A stretch of DNA of 64,000 nt from Acidovorax sp. (GCF_021287135.1 NZ_JAJTBB010000011.1:16143-80142); one strand, 5' to 3'. Positions 51,423-61,089 are shown, numbered from the stretch's first letter. Numbers and translations: made by a program. Notes: generated by a model from the letters alone, not told the origin.

Positions 51423-51441
51423 CAAGACAATATTTGTCTTG
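51423..51441. promoter_or_regulatory. MarR operator (perfect inverted repeat)
   Basis: CAAGACAA-TAT-TTGTCTTG, 8-bp perfect arms, 18 bases before the MarR start codon and inside the AT-rich promoter segment. Size and spacing fit MarR-family operators, so autorepression of the efflux operon is likely. Confidence 0.8.
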
Positions 51442-51511
51442 TCAATCATTGATTAGCCCTGCTTTTTAAAGGGGAATTCCGGCCAAAGATGGGCAGGGAG
51501 CGGACGCTGCC

Positions 51512-51697
51512 AAGCCCCTTGGGATCCTCTGCACAAATCACCGCGCCGTGTGCATCTGCGGACTCGGGCGGTCTGCCGCGTTGCAAATCCTCGCAATAGC
51601 TGCGGCTATTGCTGCGTTTTGCGCCTTGCAGCCCCTCCCGATCCGCAGCGCACACTTTCCGCTCGATTCGTGCAGAGCATCCCTTGCGCAAGGGGCT
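51512..51697. repeat. Large palindromic element, copy C
   Basis: Left arm AGCCCCTTGGGATCCTCTGC pairs with right GTGCAGAGCATCCC...CAAGGGGCT; inner CTGCGGACTCGGG pairs with CCCGATCCGCAG. Core 51575-51632 (GCGTTGCAAATCCTCGCAAT, AGCTGCGGCTATTGCTGCG, TTTTGCGCCTTGC) matches copies A and B. It ends just before the stop of the last glycan-operon gene. Confidence 0.88.
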
Positions 51698-51706
51698 GGT
51701 GAGGTA

Positions 51707-53275
51707 TCAGGGGGTCAGAGCGTCGGCGCGGTAGATGTCGTTGCGCAGGTAGTACGGGCGTCCTGGCACCTGTGTGTAGTGCTCATCCACGATGGTCTGG
51801 ATGCACCCCGCATAGCTCTCCCAGGGAAAGCGGTCCCACACCTTCCATTTGTCCAGCAGCATGACCTTGGGACGATAGTCCGCAATCTGCTGGCAGGCGT
51901 CGATCTTGATGCCGTACTGGGGATCTTCGTTGTACTTTTCCTGCCAGGGAAAATAGAAGAAATTTCCGGAGGCGGGCAGCCGGTCGGCGACGATATATTC
52001 GAAGTTCCGGTTGGTGTAGGCGATAATCTTGTCGCCCTTGGTGGTAAATCTTTGGACCAGTTCGGAGAATTCTGTTTTTTCTGCTATTTTGCGCATGGTG
52101 AAGTACTGCCGTTCACCGGGTAGAACGAGCGAAACCTTGAGTGCCAAAATGATGAGAATGAAAGCACTCACCATTTTTGCCTGCGTGTTCAACGTGGCAA
52201 TGCGGAGGGTCAAAAGGATAACCAGGGCAATCACGGCATGGTAATAAGGAAGCCCGTGAAAATCATCTCCCCGAATAAGCAGGCTGGCAATCCCCAATGC
52301 GAGAAGAATGCTGCGCCATGGCACGGCTTTCTCGTGCGAGGCCAGTACCAGGATGCCTGCGGCCGCTCCCATGAAGTAGCTGAACTGTCCTAGATTGCTG
52401 GTCAATCCACGAAGGGTCACGAAGACGAACGATTCGAACGTCCGCGACTCAAGGTAAATGGGGAGAATCGCGCTGTTGAGGTAGAGGTGAAAGGCCAGAT
52501 AACCCGGCAGTGAGCCATAGACCGCAAGAAACAGCAGGTTCGCGGCAACCCCCACGGCGGTTCCCGCCAACGCGGCGCGCAGGTGGCGCTTTCGGAGCGA
52601 GACCAAAAATAGAATGCCCGCCAGCGGAATATAGGTCACGGCGAGAAACGGCAACCCGGCAATCAGCAGCGACCCTGTAAAGCTCCGAGCGGGCGTTACG
52701 GAATCAGGCCGCAGGATGGCGGGGAAGGTGTACAGGAACAAGATGATGAGCAGAAATGCCCCTGTAATCGCCTGGTAGGTGTACATGTGCCCCAGCAGCT
52801 CGGGAAAATACAGAAGCATCACGCTGGCTGCAAAAACCGTGCAGCCGATCTTGACGCTCTTGCTGGAGAAGAGGGGGGAGAAATAGATGGACAGCAACCC
52901 TGCCCATTGCAGCAACGCGATCGGTACCCGGTGGCCACGGACCCCGAAGTCGCCAAAACTTTCCAGCAGCACGCCACTGAGAAAAGTCAGCGGCCCATGG
53001 TGATTGAAGATTTCCGAATAGAGCTTTTGTCCCGCCGCCATCATTTTTGCGGTGACCACGGTCTCGGACTCGTCACCCCATTCGATGTGGCGCAACAGGA
53101 AATACTGGTAGCGAATGGCCAGGAATGCAAAAATGACGAGCACGACAATCAGCAAGCCGTTCAGCAGGCGCTCGGTCTTTACTTGTCCGGACAAGATCGG
53201 GGATGTTTCTTTATTCACGGAAGAAGGGATTCTTGATTTGTGCGTTGGCGATGCGCAGTGGCGCCCCGTTCTCAC
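51707..53275 (-). CDS. GT-C-like membrane glycosyltransferase (GT39/ArnT-like)
   Basis: 522 residues with about ten hydrophobic helices. N-terminal region HIEWGDESETVVTAKMMAAG, then QKLYSEIFNHHGPLTF, carries the acidic first-loop motif of GT-C enzymes, which use polyprenyl-phosphate sugars on the outer face of the inner membrane. The C-terminal ~130 residues are soluble (VQRFTTKGDKIIAYTNRNFE, FFYFPWQEKYNEDPQYGIKI). Lower GC than surroundings. Last gene of the operon; 72 bases follow the preceding GT2. The start could be GTG 53275 or GTG 53218. Acceptor unknown. Confidence 0.75.
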   Translation of the reverse strand: MRTGRHCASPTHKSRIPSSVNKETSPILSGQVKTERLLNGLLIVVLVIFAFLAIRYQYFLLRHIEWGDESETVVTAKMMAAGQKLYSEIFNHHGPLTFLSGVLLESFGDFGVRGHRVPIALLQWAGLLSIYFSPLFSSKSVKIGCTVFAASVMLLYFPELLGHMYTYQAITGAFLLIILFLYTFPAILRPDSVTPARSFTGSLLIAGLPFLAVTYIPLAGILFLVSLRKRHLRAALAGTAVGVAANLLFLAVYGSLPGYLAFHLYLNSAILPIYLESRTFESFVFVTLRGLTSNLGQFSYFMGAAAGILVLASHEKAVPWRSILLALGIASLLIRGDDFHGLPYYHAVIALVILLTLRIATLNTQAKMVSAFILIILALKVSLVLPGERQYFTMRKIAEKTEFSELVQRFTTKGDKIIAYTNRNFEYIVADRLPASGNFFYFPWQEKYNEDPQYGIKIDACQQIADYRPKVMLLDKWKVWDRFPWESYAGCIQTIVDEHYTQVPGRPYYLRNDIYRADALTP

Positions 53276-53347
53276 CGGGTGGGGCGCAGGACCGGCGGTG
53301 CTGAAATGCGGGCCGCGCAGGATGAGGGCGGGATGACGGCCATGCCG

Positions 53348-54172
53348 TCACGCTCCCAAAATCCGGGGGTCGTACTTGCCCGTGCAGGCCCGGAACAGTG
53401 TCATCAAAACCGCAAGATTGCCCTTAAAGCTGCTGATCTTTGTAGGCACCTCGCCCTGCGGGTATTTTCGGGAGGTGGGCAATTCCACGCACCGGTAGCC
53501 CAGCTTGGGGGCGCGGTACGAAAGGTACGCCAAAAGCTCATACGCTACGAACACATCCCGGAACGGCGCGATCTGCGGATCCAGCAGCATCCGCCGGCTG
53601 TAGGCGCGAAATCCTTGCGTGGTGTCTGTCCAGGAAAAGCCGGAGGCCAAGCTGAGGCAGGGCGCATGAATCCAGCGAATCGCGAAGTCGCGCGATGCCG
53701 GCGTGTTTTCCGCGATGCCGCCTGGGACAAAGCGCGAGGCCTGGACAAAATCCACCCCTTCCTGCAACGCTGCAATGAACCGGGGGATGGCTTCGGGGTC
53801 GTCCTTGTCGTTGCCGTCGATGGTGACAATGCCTTCGTAGCCTTGGTCCAAGGCGAACGCGTACGCGCACCGCAGTTGCGCGCTGAGTTTTCCGGCGCCG
53901 GTCTTGACCAGCAAGCCGCGCACGCCGAGGCCCTGCAGCCGGCCGGTGTCGGTGGACCCGTCCTGGCTGCCGCCATCCACGATCAGGATGTCGGCCCTAT
54001 TGGAAATGCCGTGCTGCGCCATGCGCTGCAGAAGCCGCGCCAGCCGTTCTCCCTCGTTGATGACCGGGATGACGACGCACCAAGGGTGCGCGCGCTCCTT
54101 CCACAGCGGGAGGTCAAAACTCGGTACTTGCCAGGTCGTCCGCAGCGCTGCGGGAATCGGTTCGGAAGCCAT
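53348..54172 (-). CDS. GT2 glycosyltransferase, DPM1-like
   Basis: 274 residues without obvious membrane helices. GT-A fold: WCVVIPVINEGERLARLLQR, ADILIVDGGSQDGSTDTG, then VTIDGNDKDDPEAIPRFIAA (metal-binding acidic motif) and ASRFVPGGIAENTPASRDFA. Resembles dolichyl-phosphate-mannose synthase-type enzymes that put a sugar onto a polyprenyl phosphate. Its start overlaps the SMR stop by one base. Confidence 0.85.
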   Translation of the reverse strand: MASEPIPAALRTTWQVPSFDLPLWKERAHPWCVVIPVINEGERLARLLQRMAQHGISNRADILIVDGGSQDGSTDTGRLQGLGVRGLLVKTGAGKLSAQLRCAYAFALDQGYEGIVTIDGNDKDDPEAIPRFIAALQEGVDFVQASRFVPGGIAENTPASRDFAIRWIHAPCLSLASGFSWTDTTQGFRAYSRRMLLDPQIAPFRDVFVAYELLAYLSYRAPKLGYRCVELPTSRKYPQGEVPTKISSFKGNLAVLMTLFRACTGKYDPRILGA

Positions 54173-54528
54173 CACCACACCTTTGCTGAAATAAGGGCCA
54201 CGCCGGCAATGACCAGGACGATGCCGGTGATGGTCGTCCAATGAAACGGCTCGTTGAAGACCAGCGTGGAAAGCACGGCCACCGTGGCCACTGCGCCGCA
54301 CGTGAGGATGGGGTGCGCCACGTTCAGGGGCAGGCGGGCCAGCGCGGCTGCATAGAACAGCAAGGCGCCGCCGTACAGCAGCAGACCCAGCCAGAACGGC
54401 CAGTTGGCCAAGGCCGCCTGCGGATCGGCAGGCGAGGGAAAACGCCGTGGCGGTGTCATGGCGATCTTGATCAAGACGCTGGCCCAGGCGTTGGATGCAA
54501 TGCCCAGGATGAGGATCAGCCACTTCAT
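54172..54528 (-). CDS. Small multidrug-resistance (SMR)/ArnE-like transporter
   Basis: 118 residues, four helices: KWLILILGIASNAWASVLIK, WPFWLGLLLYGGALLFYAAA, PILTCGAVATVAVLSTLVF and ITGIVLVIAGVALISAKVW. In glycan clusters SMR proteins flip lipid-linked sugars across the inner membrane (ArnE/ArnF type), which is the inferred role here. Four-base overlap with the upstream isomerase gene. Confidence 0.83.
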   Translation of the reverse strand: MKWLILILGIASNAWASVLIKIAMTPPRRFPSPADPQAALANWPFWLGLLLYGGALLFYAAALARLPLNVAHPILTCGAVATVAVLSTLVFNEPFHWTTITGIVLVIAGVALISAKVW

Positions 54529-55358
54529 GCCACAGCCTTTCGTTCCGCACGGTAGTGCGCGTTGGCGAACCGTAGCGCACGGTCCACCGCATCCAGCGGC
54601 GGCTCCGCCGTCGTCGCCAGCATCTCGATAGTCGCGACATGGTGGGGCAGGGCGGCCGCCATGGCGCGGTGCAATGCGCCATGGTCCACGCCCTTGTCGC
54701 CCAGGGGGACGAGGTCGGGCTCGCTGAGGTGGATGTGGCCCACCAGAGAGCCATGGGCCGCCAGCACGTCGCCAATGGCCTCGCCGTTGATGGTGAGGGC
54801 CCCGGTGTCGAGCTGCATGCGGATGGCGGGATGGGCCACGGCCTCCACCACGCGCGCCGTCTCGGCGCTGGTCGTCATGAAGTTGGCGCCATAGCAGGGC
54901 GGGTTGGGCTCCAGGCACACCACCACGCCATGCCGCTGCGCCACGTCGCCCAACTGCGTGAAGAACGCAACGGCGTCCGCGTGCGCTTGCGCATCGGTCA
55001 ACCCGGTGCGATCGCGGTTCCTGGGCGATCCAAAGACCAGGCGGGTTGCACCCAACTGCCCCCCGATGCGGCAGACCGCGTCGAGATGCGTCAGCAGGGC
55101 TTGCTGTGTCGGCTCAGGGGCAAACACGTTCAGACCGCTCGTGCCAAACAGCAAGGCTTGCATGCCCGTGATCTCGATGCCCCGTTGCGCCCACCACTGC
55201 CGAACGCGGTGGACATCTTCCGTGCGCGCCTCCAGGGGCCGGGGAAAGTACTTGCCGGGCGCGATGTCGATGGCATCCACCCCGTGGCGCGCCAGCAGCG
55301 CGGCGACGGCTTCGTCATCGCTCGGGTCCCAGGCGATGTTCGAGATCGAGAGCCTCAT
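54525..55358 (-). CDS. TIM-barrel sugar phosphate isomerase/epimerase
   Basis: 277 residues of the AP-endonuclease-2 type barrel: MRLSISNIAWDPSDDEAVAA, IDIAPGKYFPRPLEARTED, GATRLVFGSPRNRDRTGLT, VVVCLEPNPPCYGANF, IRMQLDTGALTINGEAIGD and SLVGHIHLSEPDLVPLG. The Glu/Asp/His metal ligands of this family are visible (LEPN, QLDTG, HIHLSEP). Converts an unknown sugar. ATGA overlaps with both neighbours. Confidence 0.85.
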   Translation of the reverse strand: MRLSISNIAWDPSDDEAVAALLARHGVDAIDIAPGKYFPRPLEARTEDVHRVRQWWAQRGIEITGMQALLFGTSGLNVFAPEPTQQALLTHLDAVCRIGGQLGATRLVFGSPRNRDRTGLTDAQAHADAVAFFTQLGDVAQRHGVVVCLEPNPPCYGANFMTTSAETARVVEAVAHPAIRMQLDTGALTINGEAIGDVLAAHGSLVGHIHLSEPDLVPLGDKGVDHGALHRAMAAALPHHVATIEMLATTAEPPLDAVDRALRFANAHYRAERKAVA

Positions 55359-56146
55359 GCTCCCGCCTCCGGCGCAAGGGTCCGAGGCTCCCACTGCGCG
55401 TATGAACGGATGGCCTGGATGGTTTCGCGCTGGCTGTACTGGTAGGCGCCCTGGCCGCCAAAGACCTCGGCGTGGAGCGTCTGCATGTCATAGACCGCGG
55501 GAGCGCGGTTTTCAAGTGTTTGGGTGAACGTTCGGCCAAAACCCTCCTGGGCGACCTGCGCCACGGTGATGGGCGCTGCTGTCAGGTGGACCAGCTTCAA
55601 TCGCGCCTTCAATGCGGTGGTGATGTCGGCCCACAGGTTGACCATGGGGTAGAACTGGAAAGAGCCCCGGCTTTCGATGGCGTGCAACTGGTTGGCGTTG
55701 TGCAAGTCAAAGATGACGTTTTTGCGCAGGCCCGGGCCGACCAGGCCGGGCAGCCGGACGATCAAATGGTTGGCAAAGCGCTCCTGCACAAATTGCTCCA
55801 GGTAGCGCCGGTGCAGGCCGTAGGCGTGCAGACCCGCCTCCGGCACCGGGGAATCCTCCCGCACGCCGATGGGTTGCTGGAACACGTCCACGGTGCTGAT
55901 CAGCACGAACGTGCGGCACTGCATGGCGCCCAGATGGGCCATCAATTGCTGGATTTTTTCCAGATCCGCCTGGGGATCCTTGTTGGCGATCCATTTCTGC
56001 GCGGGCGCGCCGGCGCAGACCACGGTGTCGAAGTCGCGCCCGGCAATCTCTTGAATATTGGTGGAGCGAAAGGTCGCTTCAAACGGCGTTTGCCTCAGCA
56101 AAACGCTGCCGACGAAGCCTGAATGCCCAATGAGCGCATTGTTCAT
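55355..56146 (-). CDS. NAD-dependent epimerase/dehydratase-like SDR
   Basis: 263 residues. Rossmann start MNNALIGHSGFVGSVLLRQ with GxxGxxG, DFDTVVCAGAPAQKWIAN, then the catalytic region TFVLISTVDVFQQPIGVRED and HAYGLHRRYLEQFV (Tyr-xxx-His/Lys position holds YGLHR rather than the usual YxxxK, so activity may differ). Probably acts on an activated sugar. Overlaps the FAD oxidoreductase by four bases. Confidence 0.82.
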   Translation of the reverse strand: MNNALIGHSGFVGSVLLRQTPFEATFRSTNIQEIAGRDFDTVVCAGAPAQKWIANKDPQADLEKIQQLMAHLGAMQCRTFVLISTVDVFQQPIGVREDSPVPEAGLHAYGLHRRYLEQFVQERFANHLIVRLPGLVGPGLRKNVIFDLHNANQLHAIESRGSFQFYPMVNLWADITTALKARLKLVHLTAAPITVAQVAQEGFGRTFTQTLENRAPAVYDMQTLHAEVFGGQGAYQYSQRETIQAIRSYAQWEPRTLAPEAGA

Positions 56147-57291
56147 ACGTTATACGGTTGCTTGATGGGTAAATTCTCTGTGTCCAGCTTCTGCAGGACA
56201 TCGTAGATATTGTCGATTTTTCCACCGAGGATGGAGTAGCAGCCGGGCAATTCCTCGTGCTTTTCCCACAGAATGGGGCGCCCATCATCCCCTTCATTCT
56301 TCTGAAGCACGGTTTTGACCTCAAAAAGGGATTCCACATATTCCATGTCCCGGGCAGACGGGATGTACCTTGCGACGTCACGCAGCATCCGGTCAAAACG
56401 CGTCTCCTGCGGGTATGCGGAAAGCCGGGTGTAGGGATTGACGCCTCTTGCATCCATCCAATACGCATGGGGCGTGTACCGCACGTGCGACAGCGTGTGC
56501 AGGCCGCGGGCGGGAAACGGCATCATGGAGAAAAAGGGCCCATCCATCACCGTGATGCCCAGTTCTGCCAGCGGTGGCGGCATGCGCACCAGGGCCATCT
56601 CGGTAATTTCCTGCTTCAGGCCGGTTTTGACGCCGGGGAAATCGCCTTCCAGCTGGTTGATGCCGCTGTAAGTGCAATTGAAGACGTAGGTGCTCTCCAC
56701 AGCTTGCAGCGTGCCATCGGCACGTTGCACGGACACGCGAATCCTGCCGTCGGCTGCGGCATGCAGCGCTTTGGCGCAGGTTTCGAACCACACCTCCACG
56801 CCGGTGTCCCGCAATTCCCGGGCGGCCTGCTCTGCGAGCATTCTTGCGTTGAACGCGTACTCCTGTACCAGGAAGACCTCTTCGATCAAGCGGGGCTCGA
56901 ACAGCTTCTGCAGCGTTGCGTCCGCACGCTGGATGGTGGCGCCAATATCGCGGCAGAAGCGTTCGAACTGCCGCGCGGTGACCTTGGAGTTGCGGCGAGC
57001 AATCGCGTACAGCTTGGTGAAGTCCTGGGTGATGGCCTGCGGCCAGTCTCGCACGAACTGCGGCAGGTTCACGCGGCTGCGAAATGCCGTGGTGAAGCTG
57101 CGCGGATAGTGGTAGCCGTTGTGGACCCGCGCCTGGTTGTGGTAGGACGCCCTCGCCAGAAGGCTGGGCTCCCGCTCCAGCAGCAGCACCCGCCGCAAAC
57201 CGCGCTGGCCCGCCAGGTAGATGGCAATCGCCGCGCCGTAGAAACCGCCGCCAATCACCGTGGCGTCAAAAATCTGGTGCGGCGACGTCAT
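56143..57291 (-). CDS. FAD-dependent oxidoreductase (DAO family)
   Basis: 382 residues. FAD-binding ATVIGGGFYGAAIAIYLAGQ, then RVLLLEREPSLLARASYHNQ and ARVHNGYHYPRSFTTAFRSR. A second FAD contact is likely in CYSILGGKIDNIYDV near the end. D-amino-acid-oxidase-type fold with unknown substrate; in this cluster it may oxidise a sugar intermediate. Four-base overlaps on both sides. Confidence 0.86.
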   Translation of the reverse strand: MTSPHQIFDATVIGGGFYGAAIAIYLAGQRGLRRVLLLEREPSLLARASYHNQARVHNGYHYPRSFTTAFRSRVNLPQFVRDWPQAITQDFTKLYAIARRNSKVTARQFERFCRDIGATIQRADATLQKLFEPRLIEEVFLVQEYAFNARMLAEQAARELRDTGVEVWFETCAKALHAAADGRIRVSVQRADGTLQAVESTYVFNCTYSGINQLEGDFPGVKTGLKQEITEMALVRMPPPLAELGITVMDGPFFSMMPFPARGLHTLSHVRYTPHAYWMDARGVNPYTRLSAYPQETRFDRMLRDVARYIPSARDMEYVESLFEVKTVLQKNEGDDGRPILWEKHEELPGCYSILGGKIDNIYDVLQKLDTENLPIKQPYNV

Positions 57292-58316
57292 GCCACCGGT
57301 TCGGATTGGGGGGCCGCACGCGGGGTGCGCGCGGCCGGCACGACTTCCTCAAGGTTGAGTTTGTTTTGCCGGGTCATGTGGGTACTGGTGAACTCCTGCA
57401 CCACGTGGTAAAGCGGCCCGTCCGTGGAGGCTTTCACGACGTGAACGATGTACTCGCCAAGGACCAGGAGCACCAGCGACAGCAGAAAGAACATGCCCGA
57501 CTGCTGCAGCGACAAGCTGATCCAGCCGGGCGCCACGTTGGTCTTGAAGATGCCAATGGCCACGACATACAGGGAATAGACCAGATTGGCGGCAGCGCCG
57601 AAAAGGCACAGAAAAGTCACTGCCCGCAAGGGGGCCTGGGTGGTGGATACGAGCAGGCGCAGGCCGCGGTGGATGCTCTCCCCCAGCTTTTTGACCTGCG
57701 GTGTCTGGGGGCGGCTGCGGTATTCCAGATTGGCCCGTTCAAAACCGCCCGTCGCCGGCAGATGCCGGTAGGTCAAGGCGGGCTGGGGATGTTGCAGGAT
57801 AAAGTTGATGACCCGCTTGCTCAAAACCCGGTATTGCGGGGCCTCTTTTTCGAGGTGAATGCCACTGAATAGCTTGTAAAGCTGCAAAAAAGCGTGGTAG
57901 GCAACGGTGTAGGCAATGCTCTGCGGGGTTTTTTCCACGTTCTTTGCAAAGACCACTTCTGCGCCGTTGCTGGTCTGAGCAAGCATCTGCGGCAGAAAGG
58001 AAATGTCGTCCTTCAATGGGTCCAGGACCGCCACATAATCCCCCAGGGCATTTTCAAGCCCCACCCAGGAAGCAGTATCGGCATCTACTTCCTTGATAAG
58101 GGAATAGACCTGCACGTTGGGATTGGAGTCCTGGGTTACCAGCTGGCGCAGGCGCGCAAGGCTGCCGTCCGTGGAAGCGTTATCTACGATGATCAATTCA
58201 TAGTCGCACACCAGCGAACGCAACTGGGCCGTGGCCGATGCCAAGAAGCTTTCGATGCGCTCTTCCTGGTTGCGCAGCACATAAACGACAGACAGAAAAA
58301 TCGGATAAAAATTCAT
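57288..58316 (-). CDS. Membrane-anchored GT2 glycosyltransferase (GtrB/ArnC-like)
   Basis: 342 residues. Catalytic part: FLSVVYVLRNQEERIESFLA, ELIIVDNASTDGSLARLRQL and GDYVAVLDPLKDDISFLPQM. Two C-terminal helices (AVTFLCLFGAAANLVYSLYV and SGMFFLLSLVLLVLGEYIVH) match GtrB/ArnC/YfdH polyprenyl-phosphate glycosyltransferases. First gene of the operon; GGAGATTTTG precedes ATG 58316. Confidence 0.88.
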   Translation of the reverse strand: MNFYPIFLSVVYVLRNQEERIESFLASATAQLRSLVCDYELIIVDNASTDGSLARLRQLVTQDSNPNVQVYSLIKEVDADTASWVGLENALGDYVAVLDPLKDDISFLPQMLAQTSNGAEVVFAKNVEKTPQSIAYTVAYHAFLQLYKLFSGIHLEKEAPQYRVLSKRVINFILQHPQPALTYRHLPATGGFERANLEYRSRPQTPQVKKLGESIHRGLRLLVSTTQAPLRAVTFLCLFGAAANLVYSLYVVAIGIFKTNVAPGWISLSLQQSGMFFLLSLVLLVLGEYIVHVVKASTDGPLYHVVQEFTSTHMTRQNKLNLEEVVPAARTPRAAPQSEPVA

Positions 58317-58710
58317 CAAAATCTCCAAATAGGCCGAACCCGCTTGGAGTGATTGCAGAAAATCTTGGCCGCATCAGCGCGGCGGGAAGAGGGGGAGCCG
58401 GGCGTCAGTTCCTCGGAAAATGTCACGACCACTGACGTTGCCGAGCCCATTGCGACAGTATCCTGGTTGCCCGGAACCCGACAGTGACAGCAATGACCCG
58501 TTGAGGTGGAGAGGCTCCGATGGTCAACTGTTTTGCTGCCACCGGGAGCCATGCTACCGCACCAAGCGGCAGCTTTGGTCAACAGACAATTCAACTCATT
58601 TTGCGAACGCGCGAATTGTTAAGTGAATCTGAAGCCGCGTCAATCAATTCTGTAATAATATTAACTTTCAAAATTTACACAAAATAACAAATATTTTGCG
58701 AGTCGCGCTG
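58317..58710. other. 394-base leader of the glycan operon
   Basis: Between metE's end and the first glycan gene. 58610-58700 is markedly AT-rich (for example TTCTGTAATAATATTAACTT), unlike the rest of the window, which may reflect transfer or a regulated promoter. No small ORF with features is seen. Confidence 0.5.
58655..58682 (-). promoter_or_regulatory. Candidate sigma-70 promoter of the glycan operon
   Basis: Minus strand TTGTGT, 16 bases, TATTAT. Would start transcription near 58648, leaving a ~330-base leader. Weak -35; prediction by eye only. Confidence 0.35.
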
Positions 58711-61089
58711 TCACTCCTGGCGCACCAATGCGGCTGCCTGCACCATATTTCGCAGCGCAGCTTCCGTCTCCGGCCAGCCCCGGGTCTTGAGGCCGCAGTC
58801 GGGGTTGACCCACAGGTGCTCCACCCGCACCACCTCGGCCGCTTTCTTCAACAGCGCCACCATTTCGGCCACGGTGGGCACGCGGGGGGAGTGGATGTCG
58901 TACACCCCGGGGCCGATCTCGTTCGGGTAGCGGTAGTGGGCCGTTCCGCCCGCAGCGGTGGCACCGAACGCCTGCAGCAATTCCATGTCCGACCGGCTGG
59001 TTTCAATGGTGATCACATCCGCATCCATGGCCGCGATGGCGGGCAGGATGTCGTTGAACTCGCTGTAGCACATGTGGGTGTGGATCTGCGTGTCGTTGCG
59101 CACGCCGCTGGCACTGATGCGGAAGGCGCGCGTGGCGCGATCCAAATAGCTCTTCCACCCTGCGCGCCGCAGCGGCAGCCCTTCGCGGATGGCGGGTTCG
59201 TCGATCTGGATGATGGCGATGCCGGCGGCCTCCAGGTCGCACACCTCGTCGCGGATGGCCCAGGCGATCTGGTCGGCCGTGGTGGCGCGGGGCTGGTCGT
59301 CGCGCACAAAGCTCCACTGCAGGATGGTGATGGGGCCGGTGAGCATGCCCTTCATGGGCCGGGGGGTCAGGCGCTGCGCGTATTGCGTCCAGGCCACCGT
59401 CATCGGGGCGGGGCGGGCCACGTCGCCGTAGATGATGGGCGGCTTCACGCAGCGCGAGCCGTAGCTTTGCACCCAGCCGTGGGCGGTGAAGGCAAAGCCG
59501 TCCAGCTGCTCGCCGAAGTACTCGACCATGTCGTTGCGCTCGGCCTCGCCGTGCACCAGCACGTCAATGCCCAGCGCTTCCTGTTTGCGCACGGCCAGTT
59601 GGATTTCCGCTTCCATCTTCTGCTGGTAGTGGGCGCCATCCAGCGCGCCGCGCTTGAAGGCGGCGCGGGCTGCGCGAATCTCAGCCGTCTGCGGGAACGA
59701 GCCGATGGTGGTGGTGGGCAGCAGCGGCAGATTCAGCCGCGCGCGCTGGGCCTTTTGCCGCGCGGGGAAGGCGCTGGCGCGCTGGTCGGCACCGGGGGCG
59801 GCGGTGGCAATGCGGGCGGCCACGGTGGCGCGATGCACGCGCGGGCTGGCGCGGCGGGCCGCCAGGGCGGTGCGGGCGGCGCGCAGTTCATCGTCCACTG
59901 CGGCTTCGCCGTGGGCCAGAGCGACGGAGAGCACGCGCAGCTCATCCAGCTTTTCCACTGCAAACGCCAGCCAGGACTTCACCTCGGCGTCCAACTGCGT
60001 TTCGGCCTGCAGGCTGAACGGCACATGCAGCAGCGAGCACGAGGGCGCCAGCCACAACTCGCCCTGGTGCTTGTCGGCCACCGGGCGCAGCTTTTGCAGT
60101 GCTGCATCCAGGTCGGTGCGCCAGATGTTGCAGCCGTCCACCATGCCCACCGACAGCACCTTGTGGGAAGGCAGCCAGTCGGCCACACCTACCAGTTCCT
60201 CGGGTGCGCGCACGGCGTCCACATGCAGGCCGGCCACAGGCAGCTGGCAGGCCAGGCGCAGGTTTTCGGCCAGGGGCGAGAAGTAGGTGGCCAGCAGCAG
60301 CTGGGGGGCGCTGCGGGCCAACTGCCAATACGTCGGCTCGAACGCATGGCGCCACGCATCGGGCAGGTCCAGGCCCAGGATGGGCTCGTCAATCTGCACC
60401 CATTCCACGCCCTGGGCCTTCAGGCGCGCCAACACCGCTTCGTACACGGGGAGCAGCTGTTCCAGCAGGCTGAAGCGGTCAAAGCCCGCCGTTTTGGATT
60501 TGCCCAGCCACAGAAAGCTCAGCGGCCCCAGCAAGACGGCCTTGACGCGGTGGCCCAGCGCCTGGGCCTCGGCCACCTCGGCAAACAGGCGCTCGCTGGC
60601 CAGATGGAACTGCGTGTGGGCGCTGAACTCGGGCACGAGGTAGTGGTAGTTGGTGTCAAACCACTTGGTCATCTCCAGCGCGGGCTGGCCTGCGGTGGGG
60701 TGCTGGGCGGTGCACCCGGCGCTGCAGCCGTGGTGGTTTTCGGCGGGGGCCGACACGCCCCGCGCCATCGCAAAATAGCGGGCCAGCTCGGGCGTGTGGG
60801 CGTCAAAGCCAAAGCGCGCAGGCTCGCAGCCCAGCCACTGGATGTGGTTGGCCACGTGGTCATACAGCGCAAAGTCGCCCACGGTCACAAAACCCAGCCC
60901 TGCATCGGCCTGGGCCTGCCAGTGCCGCTGGCGCAACTGGGCCGCGGTGGCCTGCAGTTCGGCCTCGGTGCTGTCGCCGCGCCAGAAGGATTCGAGCGCG
61001 AATTTCAACTCGCGCTGTGCCCCCATGCGCGGAAAGCCCAGGGTGTGGGTGAGCACGGGGCGGCGGGTGGTAGGAGCGGCAAGCGACAT
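58711..61089 (-). CDS. metE: Cobalamin-independent methionine synthase
   Basis: 792 residues, usual length near 760. Transfers a methyl group from 5-methyltetrahydropteroyltriglutamate to homocysteine. N-terminal [20 protein letters not shown], substrate motif [15 protein letters not shown], and the C-terminal zinc/homocysteine residues in HMCYSEFND and [11 protein letters not shown]. Start 61089 has AGGA upstream; divergent from metR, its known regulator, with a 108-base gap. Confidence 0.96.
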   Translation of the reverse strand: MSLAAPTTRRPVLTHTLGFPRMGAQRELKFALESFWRGDSTEAELQATAAQLRQRHWQAQADAGLGFVTVGDFALYDHVANHIQWLGCEPARFGFDAHTPELARYFAMARGVSAPAENHHGCSAGCTAQHPTAGQPALEMTKWFDTNYHYLVPEFSAHTQFHLASERLFAEVAEAQALGHRVKAVLLGPLSFLWLGKSKTAGFDRFSLLEQLLPVYEAVLARLKAQGVEWVQIDEPILGLDLPDAWRHAFEPTYWQLARSAPQLLLATYFSPLAENLRLACQLPVAGLHVDAVRAPEELVGVADWLPSHKVLSVGMVDGCNIWRTDLDAALQKLRPVADKHQGELWLAPSCSLLHVPFSLQAETQLDAEVKSWLAFAVEKLDELRVLSVALAHGEAAVDDELRAARTALAARRASPRVHRATVAARIATAAPGADQRASAFPARQKAQRARLNLPLLPTTTIGSFPQTAEIRAARAAFKRGALDGAHYQQKMEAEIQLAVRKQEALGIDVLVHGEAERNDMVEYFGEQLDGFAFTAHGWVQSYGSRCVKPPIIYGDVARPAPMTVAWTQYAQRLTPRPMKGMLTGPITILQWSFVRDDQPRATTADQIAWAIRDEVCDLEAAGIAIIQIDEPAIREGLPLRRAGWKSYLDRATRAFRISASGVRNDTQIHTHMCYSEFNDILPAIAAMDADVITIETSRSDMELLQAFGATAAGGTAHYRYPNEIGPGVYDIHSPRVPTVAEMVALLKKAAEVVRVEHLWVNPDCGLKTRGWPETEAALRNMVQAAALVRQE

